From Streptomyces hundungensis (GTDB lineage Bacteria; Actinomycetota; Actinomycetes; Streptomycetales; Streptomycetaceae), in contig NZ_CP032698.1 of assembly GCF_003627815.1 (NCBI RefSeq), positions 7,254,001-7,318,000 of the forward strand: a stretch of 64,000 bases of DNA. The letters are read 5' to 3'. The notes under the pieces are model-generated. The model was given only the letters and a program-made list of their open reading frames with translations. It searched no databases and was not told where the DNA came from. The translations under genes and the position numbers were made by a program. Positions 25,940 through 34,563 of the stretch are shown piece after piece. Numbering within the stretch: the stretch's first letter is position 1; every line of letters starts with the position of its first letter.

Positions 25940-26135
25940 ACGGAAGGGGCGGCGCCGCGGCCGACACTGGGCCGATGGGGGCGCCCTGGACATGAGAAGA
26001 CCGACACAACTGAACCATTGGCACAGTCGCACGAGGTGGAGTTGAGCCATTGGGCGCAAGGATGGTGTCATAGGGGAGTCGATGGCGCTGTGGTCTCCGC
26101 AGCGCCTTTCTCATGTCCGGAGGAGAAAGAGAGCG

Positions 26136-27662
26136 GTGTCAGTGGTGAAGAGGGTGTTCGTGGCCCCCGACCCGGGACGGCTGCGGCTGCGCGCCGCGAT
26201 GCGAGCCGTGCTGGGGATCGGGCTCGCGGTCGTGGCGTGCGGCGCGGTCGGTCACTCGCTCGTGGCGGCCATCACCGGCGGTCTCGCCGCCCTGCTGGCC
26301 CTCTTCACCGTGACGGACCCCAGCGTGCGGAGCCAGGCGGTGACCACGGCCCTGCTGCCGGTGGTCGGCCTGCCGGTGTTCGCCCTCGCGGCCGTGCTCC
26401 ACGGCCACCCGTGGGCGCGCGACCTGGCCTTCCTCGCCATCGTCGGAGGGGGTGTTTTCGCGCGCCGCTGGGGACCGCGCGGCCATGCGCTCGGCGTGTT
26501 CGCCTTCATGGCGTTCTTCGTCGCGCAGTTCCTGCACATGGTGCCGAGCCAGCTGCCCGAGCTGTACGTGGCCGTGCTGCTGTCCCTGGCGATGGCCGCG
26601 GCGGTGCGCTTCGGCGCCTGGTGCTACGAGCGCCGCCACTCGGCGCCCGTCGTCATGACGGCGCCCGCACCGGGCCGGGGCCTCTACCGGGCGACCACGC
26701 GCCAGGCCGTGCAGGCCGTGGTCGGAGCGGGCTTCGCGCTGGCCGTCGGCCAGCTTCTGTCACCGGACCGCTGGTACTGGGCGGTGGGCGCGACCTGGTG
26801 GATCTTCGTGAACACGACGTCGCGGGGCGAGACCCTGGTGCGCGGCTTCCGCCGGGTGCTCGGCACCGTCATCGGCGTCGGCATCGGCCTGGCGGTGGCC
26901 GTGCCGCTGCACGGGGCACCTGTGCCGACCGCCGTGCTGATCGCGCTCTGCGTCTTCGGCATCTTCTACACGGCGGCCGTCTCCTACACCTGGATGATGC
27001 TCGCGGTCACCGTCATGGCGAGCCTGCTCTACGGGCTCCTCGGCGTGCTCAACACCGACCTGCTCGCGCTGCGCTTCTTCGAGACGGGTGTCGGCATGAC
27101 GGGATCCGTTCTCGCCGTGCTGCTCGTCCTGCCGATCACCACCCACGCCACGACGGACGCCTGGGTGCGGCACGCGCTGCACAGCGTCCGGGCCTCCGCC
27201 GCGACGGCGGCGGCCCGTCTCGCCGGCGCGGACGCCGACCCGCTGCCGCACATCGCCGAGCTGGAGTTCACCCTGAACAAGGTCCGGCTCTCGCTGGCGC
27301 CGCTGGTGCATCCGCTCAATCCGCTGCGGGCGCGCAAGGCCCGGGCCCGCCAGGTCCTGGCGTACCTCGACGACTGCGCCCGGCAGGCGCACCAGCTGGC
27401 GGCCATCGCCGCCGACGCCGAGGCCTCCCACGACCAGCGGCTGACCGCCGCGTGCGAGCGCGTGGAAGCCGCCGTCGCGGTCCTGGTCTCCTCCCCGTCG
27501 ACGGCCGACTCGGCGGCCCGTGCGGTGGCACCGGAACACAAGGACGCCACCGCCGCCGCGGAGCACCCGGCCCTCGCCCATCTGCACGCCCTGGAGCGCG
27601 CGTTGGTGGGCCTGGGCCGGCCGCTCCAGGCCGCCCCCGGATCGCCGCTCGCCGACGCCTGA
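26136..27662 (+). CDS. FUSC-family membrane protein (aromatic acid exporter-like)
   Basis: 508 residues from GTG at 26136, chosen for GGAGGAG about 11 bases upstream; an ATG at 26082 is in frame. Two sets of membrane helices (about 20-165 and 195-345) are characteristic of the fusaric acid resistance/YccS fold, and the second includes WYWAVGATWWIFVNTTSRGETLVRGFRRVLGT-like FUSC core sequence. The last 150 residues are a soluble helical domain. FUSC proteins are thought to export aromatic or weak acids; substrate here is unknown. Confidence 0.8.
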   Translation: MSVVKRVFVAPDPGRLRLRAAMRAVLGIGLAVVACGAVGHSLVAAITGGLAALLALFTVTDPSVRSQAVTTALLPVVGLPVFALAAVLHGHPWARDLAFLAIVGGGVFARRWGPRGHALGVFAFMAFFVAQFLHMVPSQLPELYVAVLLSLAMAAAVRFGAWCYERRHSAPVVMTAPAPGRGLYRATTRQAVQAVVGAGFALAVGQLLSPDRWYWAVGATWWIFVNTTSRGETLVRGFRRVLGTVIGVGIGLAVAVPLHGAPVPTAVLIALCVFGIFYTAAVSYTWMMLAVTVMASLLYGLLGVLNTDLLALRFFETGVGMTGSVLAVLLVLPITTHATTDAWVRHALHSVRASAATAAARLAGADADPLPHIAELEFTLNKVRLSLAPLVHPLNPLRARKARARQVLAYLDDCARQAHQLAAIAADAEASHDQRLTAACERVEAAVAVLVSSPSTADSAARAVAPEHKDATAAAEHPALAHLHALERALVGLGRPLQAAPGSPLADA

Positions 27663-27850
27663 CCGTCGCCGCCCCCCAGCCATCCGGACCCCAACTCCCC
27701 TCACCGCACCGCCACTTGGGGCCCCGGCGCGCCCGCCCGGATCCAGCGGCCGAGGGGGGCCCTGACACCCCCTGCTACGGTCGCCGCAGCACAGCTGTGT
27801 GCGGGCGGGTTCCGGGTCGCGGGGCCGGCATCGGCGAGAGGGGTGGCACG

Positions 27851-28894
27851 GTGGGCACGGACAGGGCCGGGCGGGCGTTCATCGGGTCGTTCACCACGGC
27901 GGGCGGGCGCGGGGTGACCGCGGTCGCCGTCGACGAGGAGACCGGGGCCCTGACCCCGCTCGGCTCGTCGGACCATGTCGCGAACCCCTCGTTCCTGGTC
28001 GCCTCGCCCGACGGAGCCGTCCTGTACGCCGTGGGGGAGAACGCCCACGGCACCGCCGCCGCCTTCGACATCAGGGACGACCTGCCCCGCCCGCTCGGCG
28101 AGCCCGTGCCGGTGGGGGGATCCGGCCCCACCCATCTCGACCTCGCCGCCGGGCACCTCCTCACCGCCAACTACGACTCCGGCAGCGTCACCGCGCTGCC
28201 CGTACTGCCCGGCGGCGGGCTCGGGCCCGCCGCGTCCGTCCTGGTCCACCAGGGCTCGGGGCCCGACCCCGACCGCCAGCGCGAACCGCACGCCCACCAG
28301 GTGCTCACGGACCCCAGCGGCCGCTGGATCGTCAGCGTCGACCTCGGCACCGACTCCGTACGCGTCTGCGCGCTCACCGAGGAGACCGGCGCCCTGAGTC
28401 TGCGCTCCGAGGCCGCGCTCCGGCCCGGCAGCGGCCCCCGCCACCTCGTCTTCCACCCCTCGGGCCGGCACGCCTACGTCCTCAACGAGCTGGCGCCGAC
28501 GCTCACCGTGTGCCGCTGGGACGCGGCGGCAGGCATCCTCGAACCCCTCCATGAGGTGCCGGTCGTCGAGGACGCGGCGAGCGGCGAGATCTACCCCTCA
28601 GAGGTCGTCGTCGGCCACGACGGACGCTTTCTGTGGGCGGCCAACCGCGGACACGACTCGATCGCGGTCCTCGCGCTCGACCCGACGGGCGAGAAGGCCG
28701 CACTCGTCACCACCGTGGACTGCGGCGGCCACTGGCCGCGCGACCTCACCCTGGACCCCACGGGACGCCGTCTGTACGCGTCCAACGAGCGCTCCGGCGA
28801 CGTGACCTGGTTCGACATCGACGCGGCGACCGGCGTGCCCACCCGCGTGGGCTCCCTCCAGGCGCCCGCGGCCTCCTGCGTGGTCTTCGTCTGA
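27851..28894 (+). CDS. Lactonase-family seven-bladed beta-propeller (6-phosphogluconolactonase-like)
   Basis: 347 residues from GTG with GAGAGGGG upstream. Repeats of about 45-50 residues with closing patterns such as SPDGAVLYAVGE, HPSGRHAYVLNE and DPTGRRLYASNE define a beta-propeller of the YbhE/Pgl lactonase group. Landmarks HAHQV and GPRHL match the family's central channel residues. A role in hydrolysing a sugar lactone is possible, but many members are of unknown substrate. No signal peptide is seen. Confidence 0.82.
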   Translation: MGTDRAGRAFIGSFTTAGGRGVTAVAVDEETGALTPLGSSDHVANPSFLVASPDGAVLYAVGENAHGTAAAFDIRDDLPRPLGEPVPVGGSGPTHLDLAAGHLLTANYDSGSVTALPVLPGGGLGPAASVLVHQGSGPDPDRQREPHAHQVLTDPSGRWIVSVDLGTDSVRVCALTEETGALSLRSEAALRPGSGPRHLVFHPSGRHAYVLNELAPTLTVCRWDAAAGILEPLHEVPVVEDAASGEIYPSEVVVGHDGRFLWAANRGHDSIAVLALDPTGEKAALVTTVDCGGHWPRDLTLDPTGRRLYASNERSGDVTWFDIDAATGVPTRVGSLQAPAASCVVFV

Positions 28895-28913
28895 CCGCGG
28901 TCGGCGACGCGAC

Positions 28914-28944
28914 GGGGCCCGCACCGGTCATCGGTGCGGGCCCC
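28914..28944. terminator. Bidirectional terminator hairpin
   Basis: Perfect 13-bp arms (28914-28926 and 28932-28944) around the loop GTCAT, between the convergent lactonase and CbiX-like genes. Confidence 0.75.
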
Positions 28945-28967
28945 GCCTCTTCACGTCGTACGAGCGG

Positions 28968-29897
28968 TCAGTGCGCCGGCGATCCCTGCGGCTGCGGGGT
29001 GATCCCCAGCGCGGCCGCGTACTTCGACAGGACCAGCTTGCCGATCGCCGGGTAGGCACCCAGCGCCTCGGCGACCGAGCACTCGGCTTCCTTGGCGGCG
29101 GCGTCGAGCAGCCCGTCGGTCACCTCCGGGCCGATCAGATACGGGGCGACGGCGAGCTGCGCCGAACCCGAGCCGCGCAGCTGTGCGGCCATCGCCGCGA
29201 TCGCGCCCTCCTGGTCGAGCGCGGCGGCCATCACCGGCACGGCGAGACGCGCGGCGAGCAGCATGCCGGTGATCCCGGCGGCCTGCACGGCCTCCTCGCC
29301 GCCCACCGTCGCCAGGATGATGCCGTCGGCGGCGGTCGCCACCGTGAAGAGGCGGGCGCGGTCGGCGCGGGCCAAACCTGCCTCGGAGAGCCGCACGTGC
29401 AGGCCCTCCGCGAGCAGCGGGTGCGGGCCGAGCACATCGGTCAGCTCCGCGGCGGCACGGCTGTCCATGACGGCCTGCCGTATCCGGCGGATCAGGGCGC
29501 TGTCGGGACCCGCGAGCAGCGGGACCACCACGGCGGCCGGGCCCTGCGGGTCGGCGGCCTCGCGGCCCGCCGCGCGCGCCTGCTCGACGCGCGCGACGCG
29601 CTCGGCGGCGGTGTGGGCGAGCACGGCTTCGAGCGTGGGGTACTCGGCGGCCTCGGCCTCGGTGCTGTCCAGGTATCCGATGCGGGCGTGCAGGCCGGGC
29701 AGCTCGGAACGCGCGATGCTGATGACCTCCTCGGCCAGGCTGCGCACAGCCGGGCCGGGAGCGCCGGGAACGGCGAGAACGAGCGCGGGCGCGCCCTCCG
29801 GAGCAACCACCGGCTCCGGGCGGCGGTGCCGGCCGGACTGACGGGGCCGCGGCATTCGTACGGGCAGGCCGGATGCCGGCCCAGTGGGGGTGCTCAT
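28968..29897 (-). CDS. CbiX/sirohydrochlorin chelatase-like protein lacking the active-site histidines
   Basis: 309 residues. Two chelatase-like halves are recognisable: ALVLAVPGAPGPAVRSLAEEV and PAAVVVPLLAGPDSALIRRI in the first, and a second set ending in QLAVAPYLIGPEVTDGLL. Active CbiX/SirB proteins have a histidine in an HGSR motif after the first strand and another at PxxLxxGxH. Here these positions read PGAPG and AGPDS, so both metal-binding histidines appear lost. It may be a structural relative rather than a chelatase. The chosen ATG lacks a clear ribosome site; in-frame starts further upstream exist. Confidence 0.72.
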   Translation of the reverse strand: MSTPTGPASGLPVRMPRPRQSGRHRRPEPVVAPEGAPALVLAVPGAPGPAVRSLAEEVISIARSELPGLHARIGYLDSTEAEAAEYPTLEAVLAHTAAERVARVEQARAAGREAADPQGPAAVVVPLLAGPDSALIRRIRQAVMDSRAAAELTDVLGPHPLLAEGLHVRLSEAGLARADRARLFTVATAADGIILATVGGEEAVQAAGITGMLLAARLAVPVMAAALDQEGAIAAMAAQLRGSGSAQLAVAPYLIGPEVTDGLLDAAAKEAECSVAEALGAYPAIGKLVLSKYAAALGITPQPQGSPAH

Positions 29898-30018
29898 GGC
29901 GTCGCATGCTACTGGTTTTGCGTGGGCGGCTGTTCGGGGAGGGGACAGCTGCGCGGTATCTGCCCCGATATTCCCGGAGAGTGGCATAAAGATCAACTGT
30001 CCTGGTCTGTCTTGGCCC

Positions 30019-31005
30019 TCAGTCGGTCACGATCCACAACATGCGCTCATCCCGCGGCAGCCCCAGCTCCCCCTGCGCGAGCCCCGCCGCGATGGCCAGG
30101 GAACCCGCCAGCGGATCCCCGGCCGCCTCGACCGTGCGGGCGTACGGCAGTTGACGGTGGAGCTCCTCCCGCAGCGGTACGAGCAGGGGCTCGCCGAGCT
30201 TCAACAGGCCGCCGGTGAAGGCGATTTGCAGCTCCTCGTCGGCGCCGGCCGGCGGGCAGACCGCGGCGGCGGTGGCGACGATGTGCCGGGCCGCGTCCCG
30301 CAGAATGCCGGCGGCCACCGGGTCGCCCTCGGCGCAGGCCGCGACCTCGGGCGCGAACGAGGCCAGCACGGCGGCCCGGTCGTCGCGCGGATACAGCTTC
30401 CCCGGCAGCTCACCCGGGGCGCCGAAGACCGCCTTCAGGCGGGCGAGCAGCGCCGCCGAACCGTCCGGGCGGCCGTCGTGGCGGCGCAGGGCCGCGTCGA
30501 GGCCGGCCCGGCCGATCCAGGCGCCGCCCCCGCAGTCGCCGAGCAGATGCCCCCAGCCGTCGGCCCGCCGCCAGCCGGCCAGATCCGTGCCGAGCGCGAT
30601 CATTCCGGTCCCGGCCGCGACCACCACCCCGGCCCGCCGGCCGAGCGCGCCCGCGTAGGCGGTGACCGCGTCGGCGGCCAGCGCGAGCGTGCGCACGCCC
30701 AGCGAACGCGCCAGGGCGCCCGGGAGTTCGGCCCGCAGCCCGTCCCCGAGCGTGGCCATCCCGGCCGCCCCGACCGCGACGGCCGCGATCCGTCGCGCTC
30801 CCGTGCGTACGCTCAACTCCTCCACGGCGGGCAGCAGTTGCTCCACCAGATGCGCGGCGTCGATCCCGGCGGGGCCGGTGCGTACCGGCTCCTTCGAGGT
30901 GACGACCTCGGCCGGGAAGGCCGCATCGGCCCGGCGCAGCGCGAACCGGACGCCGGAGCCTCCCGAGTCGACCCCGAGCACCCAGGGCGCGTCCCGGCCC
31001 GTCAC
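30019..31005 (-). CDS. BadF/BcrA-type N-acetylglucosamine kinase-like ATPase
   Basis: 328 residues of the ASKHA (actin-like) fold. Phosphate 1 is LGVDSGGSG (about 10-18), phosphate 2 is [13 protein letters not shown], and the adenosine motif is near [13 protein letters not shown]. The [16 protein letters not shown] stretch is typical of eukaryote-like GlcNAc kinases. It would phosphorylate an amino sugar taken from chitin or cell wall turnover. GTG at 31005 overlaps the ung stop by four bases (GTGA), so it is translated with uracil-DNA glycosylase. That pairing has no obvious metabolic sense. Confidence 0.8.
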   Translation of the reverse strand: MTGRDAPWVLGVDSGGSGVRFALRRADAAFPAEVVTSKEPVRTGPAGIDAAHLVEQLLPAVEELSVRTGARRIAAVAVGAAGMATLGDGLRAELPGALARSLGVRTLALAADAVTAYAGALGRRAGVVVAAGTGMIALGTDLAGWRRADGWGHLLGDCGGGAWIGRAGLDAALRRHDGRPDGSAALLARLKAVFGAPGELPGKLYPRDDRAAVLASFAPEVAACAEGDPVAAGILRDAARHIVATAAAVCPPAGADEELQIAFTGGLLKLGEPLLVPLREELHRQLPYARTVEAAGDPLAGSLAIAAGLAQGELGLPRDERMLWIVTD

Positions 31006-31688
31006 GGCAGTCGCCAGTCGACCGGCTGGGCGCCCTGGCGTTGAAGAAGTTCGTTCGTACGGCTGAAGGGACGCGAGCCGAAGAAGCCGCGGTCGGCGGA
31101 CATCGGGGAAGGATGCGCGGACTCGATCGCCGGCAGGTCGCCGAGCAGGGGACGCAGATTGCGGGCGTCCCTGCCCCACAGCACCGAGACGAGCGGGGTG
31201 CGGCGCGCGACCAGCGCCCGGATCGCCTGTTCGGTGACCTCTTCCCAGCCCTTGCCGCGGTGGGCGGCGGGCTTGCGGGGCGCCGTCGTGAGCGCCCTGT
31301 TGAGCAGCAGCACCCCTTGTCGCGTCCAGGGCGTGAGGTCGCCGTTGGACGGCCTCGGCAGCTCCAGGTCGGAGCCCAGCTCACGGAAGATGTTCTCCAG
31401 GCTGCCGGGCAGCGGCCGCACCTCGGGCGCCACCGAGAACGACAGGCCCACCGCGTGCCCCGGCGTCGGATACGGGTCCTGGCCGACGATCAGCACCCGC
31501 ACCTCGTGGAAGGGCTGTTGGAAGGCCCGCAGCACATGTGCTCCGGAGGGCAGATAGGTGCGTCCTGCCGCGATCTCCTCCCGGAGGAAGTCGCCCATCG
31601 CGGCGATCCTTCCGGCCACGGGTTCCAGTGCGTCCGCCCAGCCGGGCTCGACGATCTCTTTCAACGGTCGTGCTGCCACGGCCGTCAC
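31002..31688 (-). CDS. ung: Uracil-DNA glycosylase, family 1
   Basis: 228 residues with all family-1 motifs: [17 protein letters not shown] (about 69-85, catalytic Asp 71), LLLNRALTT, and [18 protein letters not shown] with the catalytic histidine and the DNA-intercalating loop. It removes uracil from DNA to start base excision repair. The start is a GTG (MTAVAARPL); there is no good ribosome site in the preceding bases, and leaderless expression is possible. Confidence 0.95.
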   Translation of the reverse strand: MTAVAARPLKEIVEPGWADALEPVAGRIAAMGDFLREEIAAGRTYLPSGAHVLRAFQQPFHEVRVLIVGQDPYPTPGHAVGLSFSVAPEVRPLPGSLENIFRELGSDLELPRPSNGDLTPWTRQGVLLLNRALTTAPRKPAAHRGKGWEEVTEQAIRALVARRTPLVSVLWGRDARNLRPLLGDLPAIESAHPSPMSADRGFFGSRPFSRTNELLQRQGAQPVDWRLP

Positions 31689-31739
31689 TCTATCGGCGCA
31701 CCACCCACCGCATGTGCGCCCCGGTCAACCGCACCCCGG

Positions 31740-32828
31740 TCAACCGATCACCGCCGCCCGCGCACAGAGCACGTCGGGCAGGTGCGAGGCGAGCAGCCGC
31801 CAGCTGTCGCCGTCGTCGGCGCTCGCGTACACCTCGCCGTTGCGGTTGCCGAAGTAGACGCCCGCGGGATCGGCGTCGTCGGTGCACAGCGCGTCGCGCA
31901 ACACCGTGCCGTAGTGGGCCTCTTGGGGCAGACCCGCCGAGAGGGGTTCCCAGTTCTTGCCCGCGTCCTCGGTGCGAAAGACACGGCACTTGTTGTCGGC
32001 CGGCACCCGGTCGGAGTCGGCGGTGATCGGGAAGACATAGGCGGTGCCGCCCCGGCGGGGGTGGGTGGCGGTGGCGAAGCCGAACGTGGAGGGGAGGCCC
32101 GCGCCGATGTCCGTCCACTGCTCGCCGGCGTTGTCGCTGCGGTAGACGCCCCAGTGGTTCTGGAGATAGAGCCGGTCCGGGTCGGTGGGGTCCTGGGCGA
32201 CCTTGTGGACGCACTGGCCGAACTCCGGGTTGGGGTCCGGCAGGAAGACCGCGGCGACCCCCTTGTTGGCGGGTGCCCAGCTCGCCCCGCCGTCCTGGGT
32301 GCGGAACACCCCCGCCGTGGAGACGGCGACCGTCAGGGCGCGGGCGTCCCGCGGGTCGGTGACGATGGTGTGCAGCCCCTCGCCCCCGCCACCGGGCACC
32401 CAGCGCGAACGCGTCGGGTGCTCCCACAGGGGCCGTACGAGTTCGAAGCTCTCGCCGCCGTCCTGCGAGCGGAACAGGGCGGCAGGTTCGGTGCCCGCGT
32501 ACACGACGCCCGGGGCCTCGGGCCCCGCCGGGCGCAACTGCCACACCCGTTCCAGGGAGGTGCCGGTGAACTCGGGGAACTTCACCGCCGGTTGCTTCGG
32601 CTCGACCCAGCTGCGGCCCAGGTCGTCGGAGTGGAAGACGGACGGCCCCCAGTGCGCGCTGTCGCCACCCACCAGCAGCCGGGGGGCGGGGGAGTGCCGG
32701 GTGTCGATGGCGACGGAGTACACCGCCTGGGCGTTGAAGTGCGGTCCTTCGAACTCCCAGGACCCGCCCCGCCTTCGGCCCAGAAACAGTCCCTTGCGTG
32801 TACCCACGGTGAGCAGTACCTCGGTCAT
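31740..32828 (-). CDS. Asp-box beta-propeller (sialidase/VPS10-like) protein
   Basis: 362 residues. At least six Asp-box repeats are visible: SDDLGRSW, SQDGGESF, TQDGGASW, SDNAGEQW, TEDAGKNW and SADDGDSW. These form blades of a propeller like that of sialidases and photosystem assembly factors. No signal peptide and no sialidase Arg/Tyr active site is evident, so an enzymatic role is not supported. The ATG has GGAGGG six bases before it. It stands alone between ung and a TetR gene. Confidence 0.8.
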   Translation of the reverse strand: MTEVLLTVGTRKGLFLGRRRGGSWEFEGPHFNAQAVYSVAIDTRHSPAPRLLVGGDSAHWGPSVFHSDDLGRSWVEPKQPAVKFPEFTGTSLERVWQLRPAGPEAPGVVYAGTEPAALFRSQDGGESFELVRPLWEHPTRSRWVPGGGGEGLHTIVTDPRDARALTVAVSTAGVFRTQDGGASWAPANKGVAAVFLPDPNPEFGQCVHKVAQDPTDPDRLYLQNHWGVYRSDNAGEQWTDIGAGLPSTFGFATATHPRRGGTAYVFPITADSDRVPADNKCRVFRTEDAGKNWEPLSAGLPQEAHYGTVLRDALCTDDADPAGVYFGNRNGEVYASADDGDSWRLLASHLPDVLCARAAVIG

Positions 32829-32918
32829 GCCGGTCCCTCCAAAACGCCGTTGTTCCGGATAGGGGCCAGTGTGCACCCAGCCACTGACAATGGCTTCCAG
32901 GCTTGAGGAATGGGCAGG

Positions 32919-33539
32919 TCAGAGCGGTTTTGTCACGGGCTTCGTCACGGCTTCGAGCAGATGGGGCAGAAAGCGTTCGGTGAGCGCCGCGGGTTGCAGC
33001 GCCTCGGGCTCGACATAACTCTGGCCGAGCGCGCCTTCACGCAGTGCGACCACGACCCGCACCAGATCGGTCAGCTCCCCGCGCGGCTCCAGGCCGGCCC
33101 GCGCCAGCAGGGCGCCGAGCAGGGCCGCCGCCTCCTCGCGCAGCCGGGCGTCGTGGTCGGCGAGCCGGGCGGCCGCCCCCGGGTTGCGGATCGCGTACAG
33201 GGTGAACTCGGTGGTCACCAGGAACCAGGTGCGCTCGTCGGGCTCGATGTGCGCGAGCAGCGCCGCGATCCGCTCCGGCGACAGGTCGCGGTCCTCGGTC
33301 CGCGCGGCGAGCTGGGCGATCCGCTCCAGTTCGCGGGCGGCGTGCGCGTCGAAGAGCGCGAAGAACAGCTCCTCCTTGGAGGAGAAGTTGGAGTAGAAGG
33401 CGCCGCGCGTATAGCCCGCGCGCCGGCAGATGTCCTCGATCCGGGCCGCCCCGAACCCGGACTCCGCGAACACCTCCAGCGCGGCGTCGAGCAACCGGGC
33501 CAGCGTCCTCGGCCGCCGCTTCGTCGTTCCCTTGGGCAC
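32919..33539 (-). CDS. TetR-family regulator of the class II aldolase gene
   Basis: 206 residues from GTG, with GGAG six bases upstream. The N-terminal DNA-binding domain is LLDAALEVFAESGFGAARIEDICRRAGYTRGAFYSNFSSKEELFFALF-like (about 14-60), a textbook TetR helix-turn-helix (GYTRGAFYSNF). The helical ligand domain is not assignable. A perfect palindrome (33596-33619) lies 57 bases upstream, between it and the divergent aldolase gene, so autorepression and control of the aldolase are likely. Confidence 0.88.
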   Translation of the reverse strand: MPKGTTKRRPRTLARLLDAALEVFAESGFGAARIEDICRRAGYTRGAFYSNFSSKEELFFALFDAHAARELERIAQLAARTEDRDLSPERIAALLAHIEPDERTWFLVTTEFTLYAIRNPGAAARLADHDARLREEAAALLGALLARAGLEPRGELTDLVRVVVALREGALGQSYVEPEALQPAALTERFLPHLLEAVTKPVTKPL

Positions 33540-33595
33540 TGCTCGCTCCCGGACCCTTGACAGCGCGTGTGCGCTCGGAAAGCATCCAAGCGCGT

Positions 33596-33619
33596 ATCGG
33601 ATACGTGAATGTATCCGAT
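33596..33619. promoter_or_regulatory. TetR operator
   Basis: Two 9-bp arms, ATCGGATAC and GTATCCGAT, match perfectly around the 6-base spacer GTGAAT. The site is in the divergent tetR/aldolase promoter region and is more A/T-rich than its surroundings. Confidence 0.75.
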
Positions 33620-33678
33620 GGTGGCGCGCCCGGGGGCCCTCCCGGGCGAGTCCGGCAAACCCTTCAGGAGGAACGCTC

Positions 33679-34503
33679 ATGACCGACTTCGTCACGGCTC
33701 CGGCCCCCGCCGAGGTGGTGGCGGGCGCGGCGGGACCGCTGCCCGAGGGGGTGACCGTGCCGATGCCGCCCACCTTCGAGGACGTGGCGCAGGAGCGCCG
33801 CTACCGCAAGGAGCAACTTGCCGCGGGCTTCCGGCTGTTCGGGCGCTTCGGCTTCTCGGAGGGCGTGGCCGGACACATCACCGTCCGGGACCCGGAGCAC
33901 CCCGACCGGTTCTGGGTGAACCCGTTCGGCATGAGCTTCACCCGGATCAAGGCGTCCGACCTGATCCTGGTCGACCACGAGGGCAACCTGTTGCACGGCG
34001 CCCGCCCGGTGAACCGCGCCGCGTTCCTGATCCACGGCGCCGTCCACCGGGCGCGCCCGGACGCGGTGGCCGCCGCCCACGCGCACTCCCTGCACGGCAA
34101 GGCGTTCTCGTCCCTGGGCGTCCCCCTCGACCCGATCACCCAGGACGCCTGCGCCTTCTTCGAGGACCACGGCCTCTACAGCGACTACCGGGGTGTGGTC
34201 AGCGACGCGGAGGAAGGCAAGCGGATCGCGGCGGCGCTCGGCGCGTACAAGGCGGTGATCCTCCAGAACCACGGGCTGCTGACCGTCGGCCACTCGGTCG
34301 CCGAGGCGGTGTGGTGGTTCATCACCATGGAGCGCTCCTGCCAGGCCCAGCTCCTGGCGATGGCCGCCGGCACCCCGCGCCACATCGACCGCGAGACGGC
34401 GCTGCACACCCGGGGTCAGCTCGGCGGCCACTTCGCGGGCTGGTTCCAGGCCCAGCCGCTCTACGAGATGATCGCCGACAGCGACCCGGATCATGTCAAC
34501 TAG
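33679..34503 (+). CDS. Class II aldolase/adducin-family protein
   Basis: 274 residues. The metal-binding set of class II aldolases is present: AAHAHSLHG (two His), a third His in LQNHGLLTVG, plus the acidic residue of FEDHG. GHITVRDPEHPDRFWVNPFG and DLILVDHEGNLLHG are family blocks. Members are zinc enzymes that cleave or epimerise sugar phosphates, but this longer bacterial subgroup, related to adducin heads, is uncharacterised. AGGAGG lies seven bases before the ATG. Divergent from tetR. It has no sugar kinase next to it to suggest a substrate. Confidence 0.85.
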   Translation: MTDFVTAPAPAEVVAGAAGPLPEGVTVPMPPTFEDVAQERRYRKEQLAAGFRLFGRFGFSEGVAGHITVRDPEHPDRFWVNPFGMSFTRIKASDLILVDHEGNLLHGARPVNRAAFLIHGAVHRARPDAVAAAHAHSLHGKAFSSLGVPLDPITQDACAFFEDHGLYSDYRGVVSDAEEGKRIAAALGAYKAVILQNHGLLTVGHSVAEAVWWFITMERSCQAQLLAMAAGTPRHIDRETALHTRGQLGGHFAGWFQAQPLYEMIADSDPDHVN

Positions 34504-34515
34504 CAGGCCCTGGAA

Positions 34516-34549
34516 GGAAGTTCGGGACCTCGCGCGGTCCCGAACTTCC
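34516..34549. terminator. Bidirectional terminator hairpin
   Basis: Perfect 14-bp arms (34516-34529 and 34536-34549) around the loop TCGCGC, 12 bases after the aldolase stop and 14 before the end of the convergent oxidoreductase gene. Confidence 0.8.
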
Positions 34550-34563
34550 GGGCGGACTCTTGC

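Noticed and set aside
29898..30018. A third cysteine leader peptide upstream of the CbiX-like gene
   Set aside because: All frames of the intergenic stretch were read; none has the DLxR motif or terminal cysteines.
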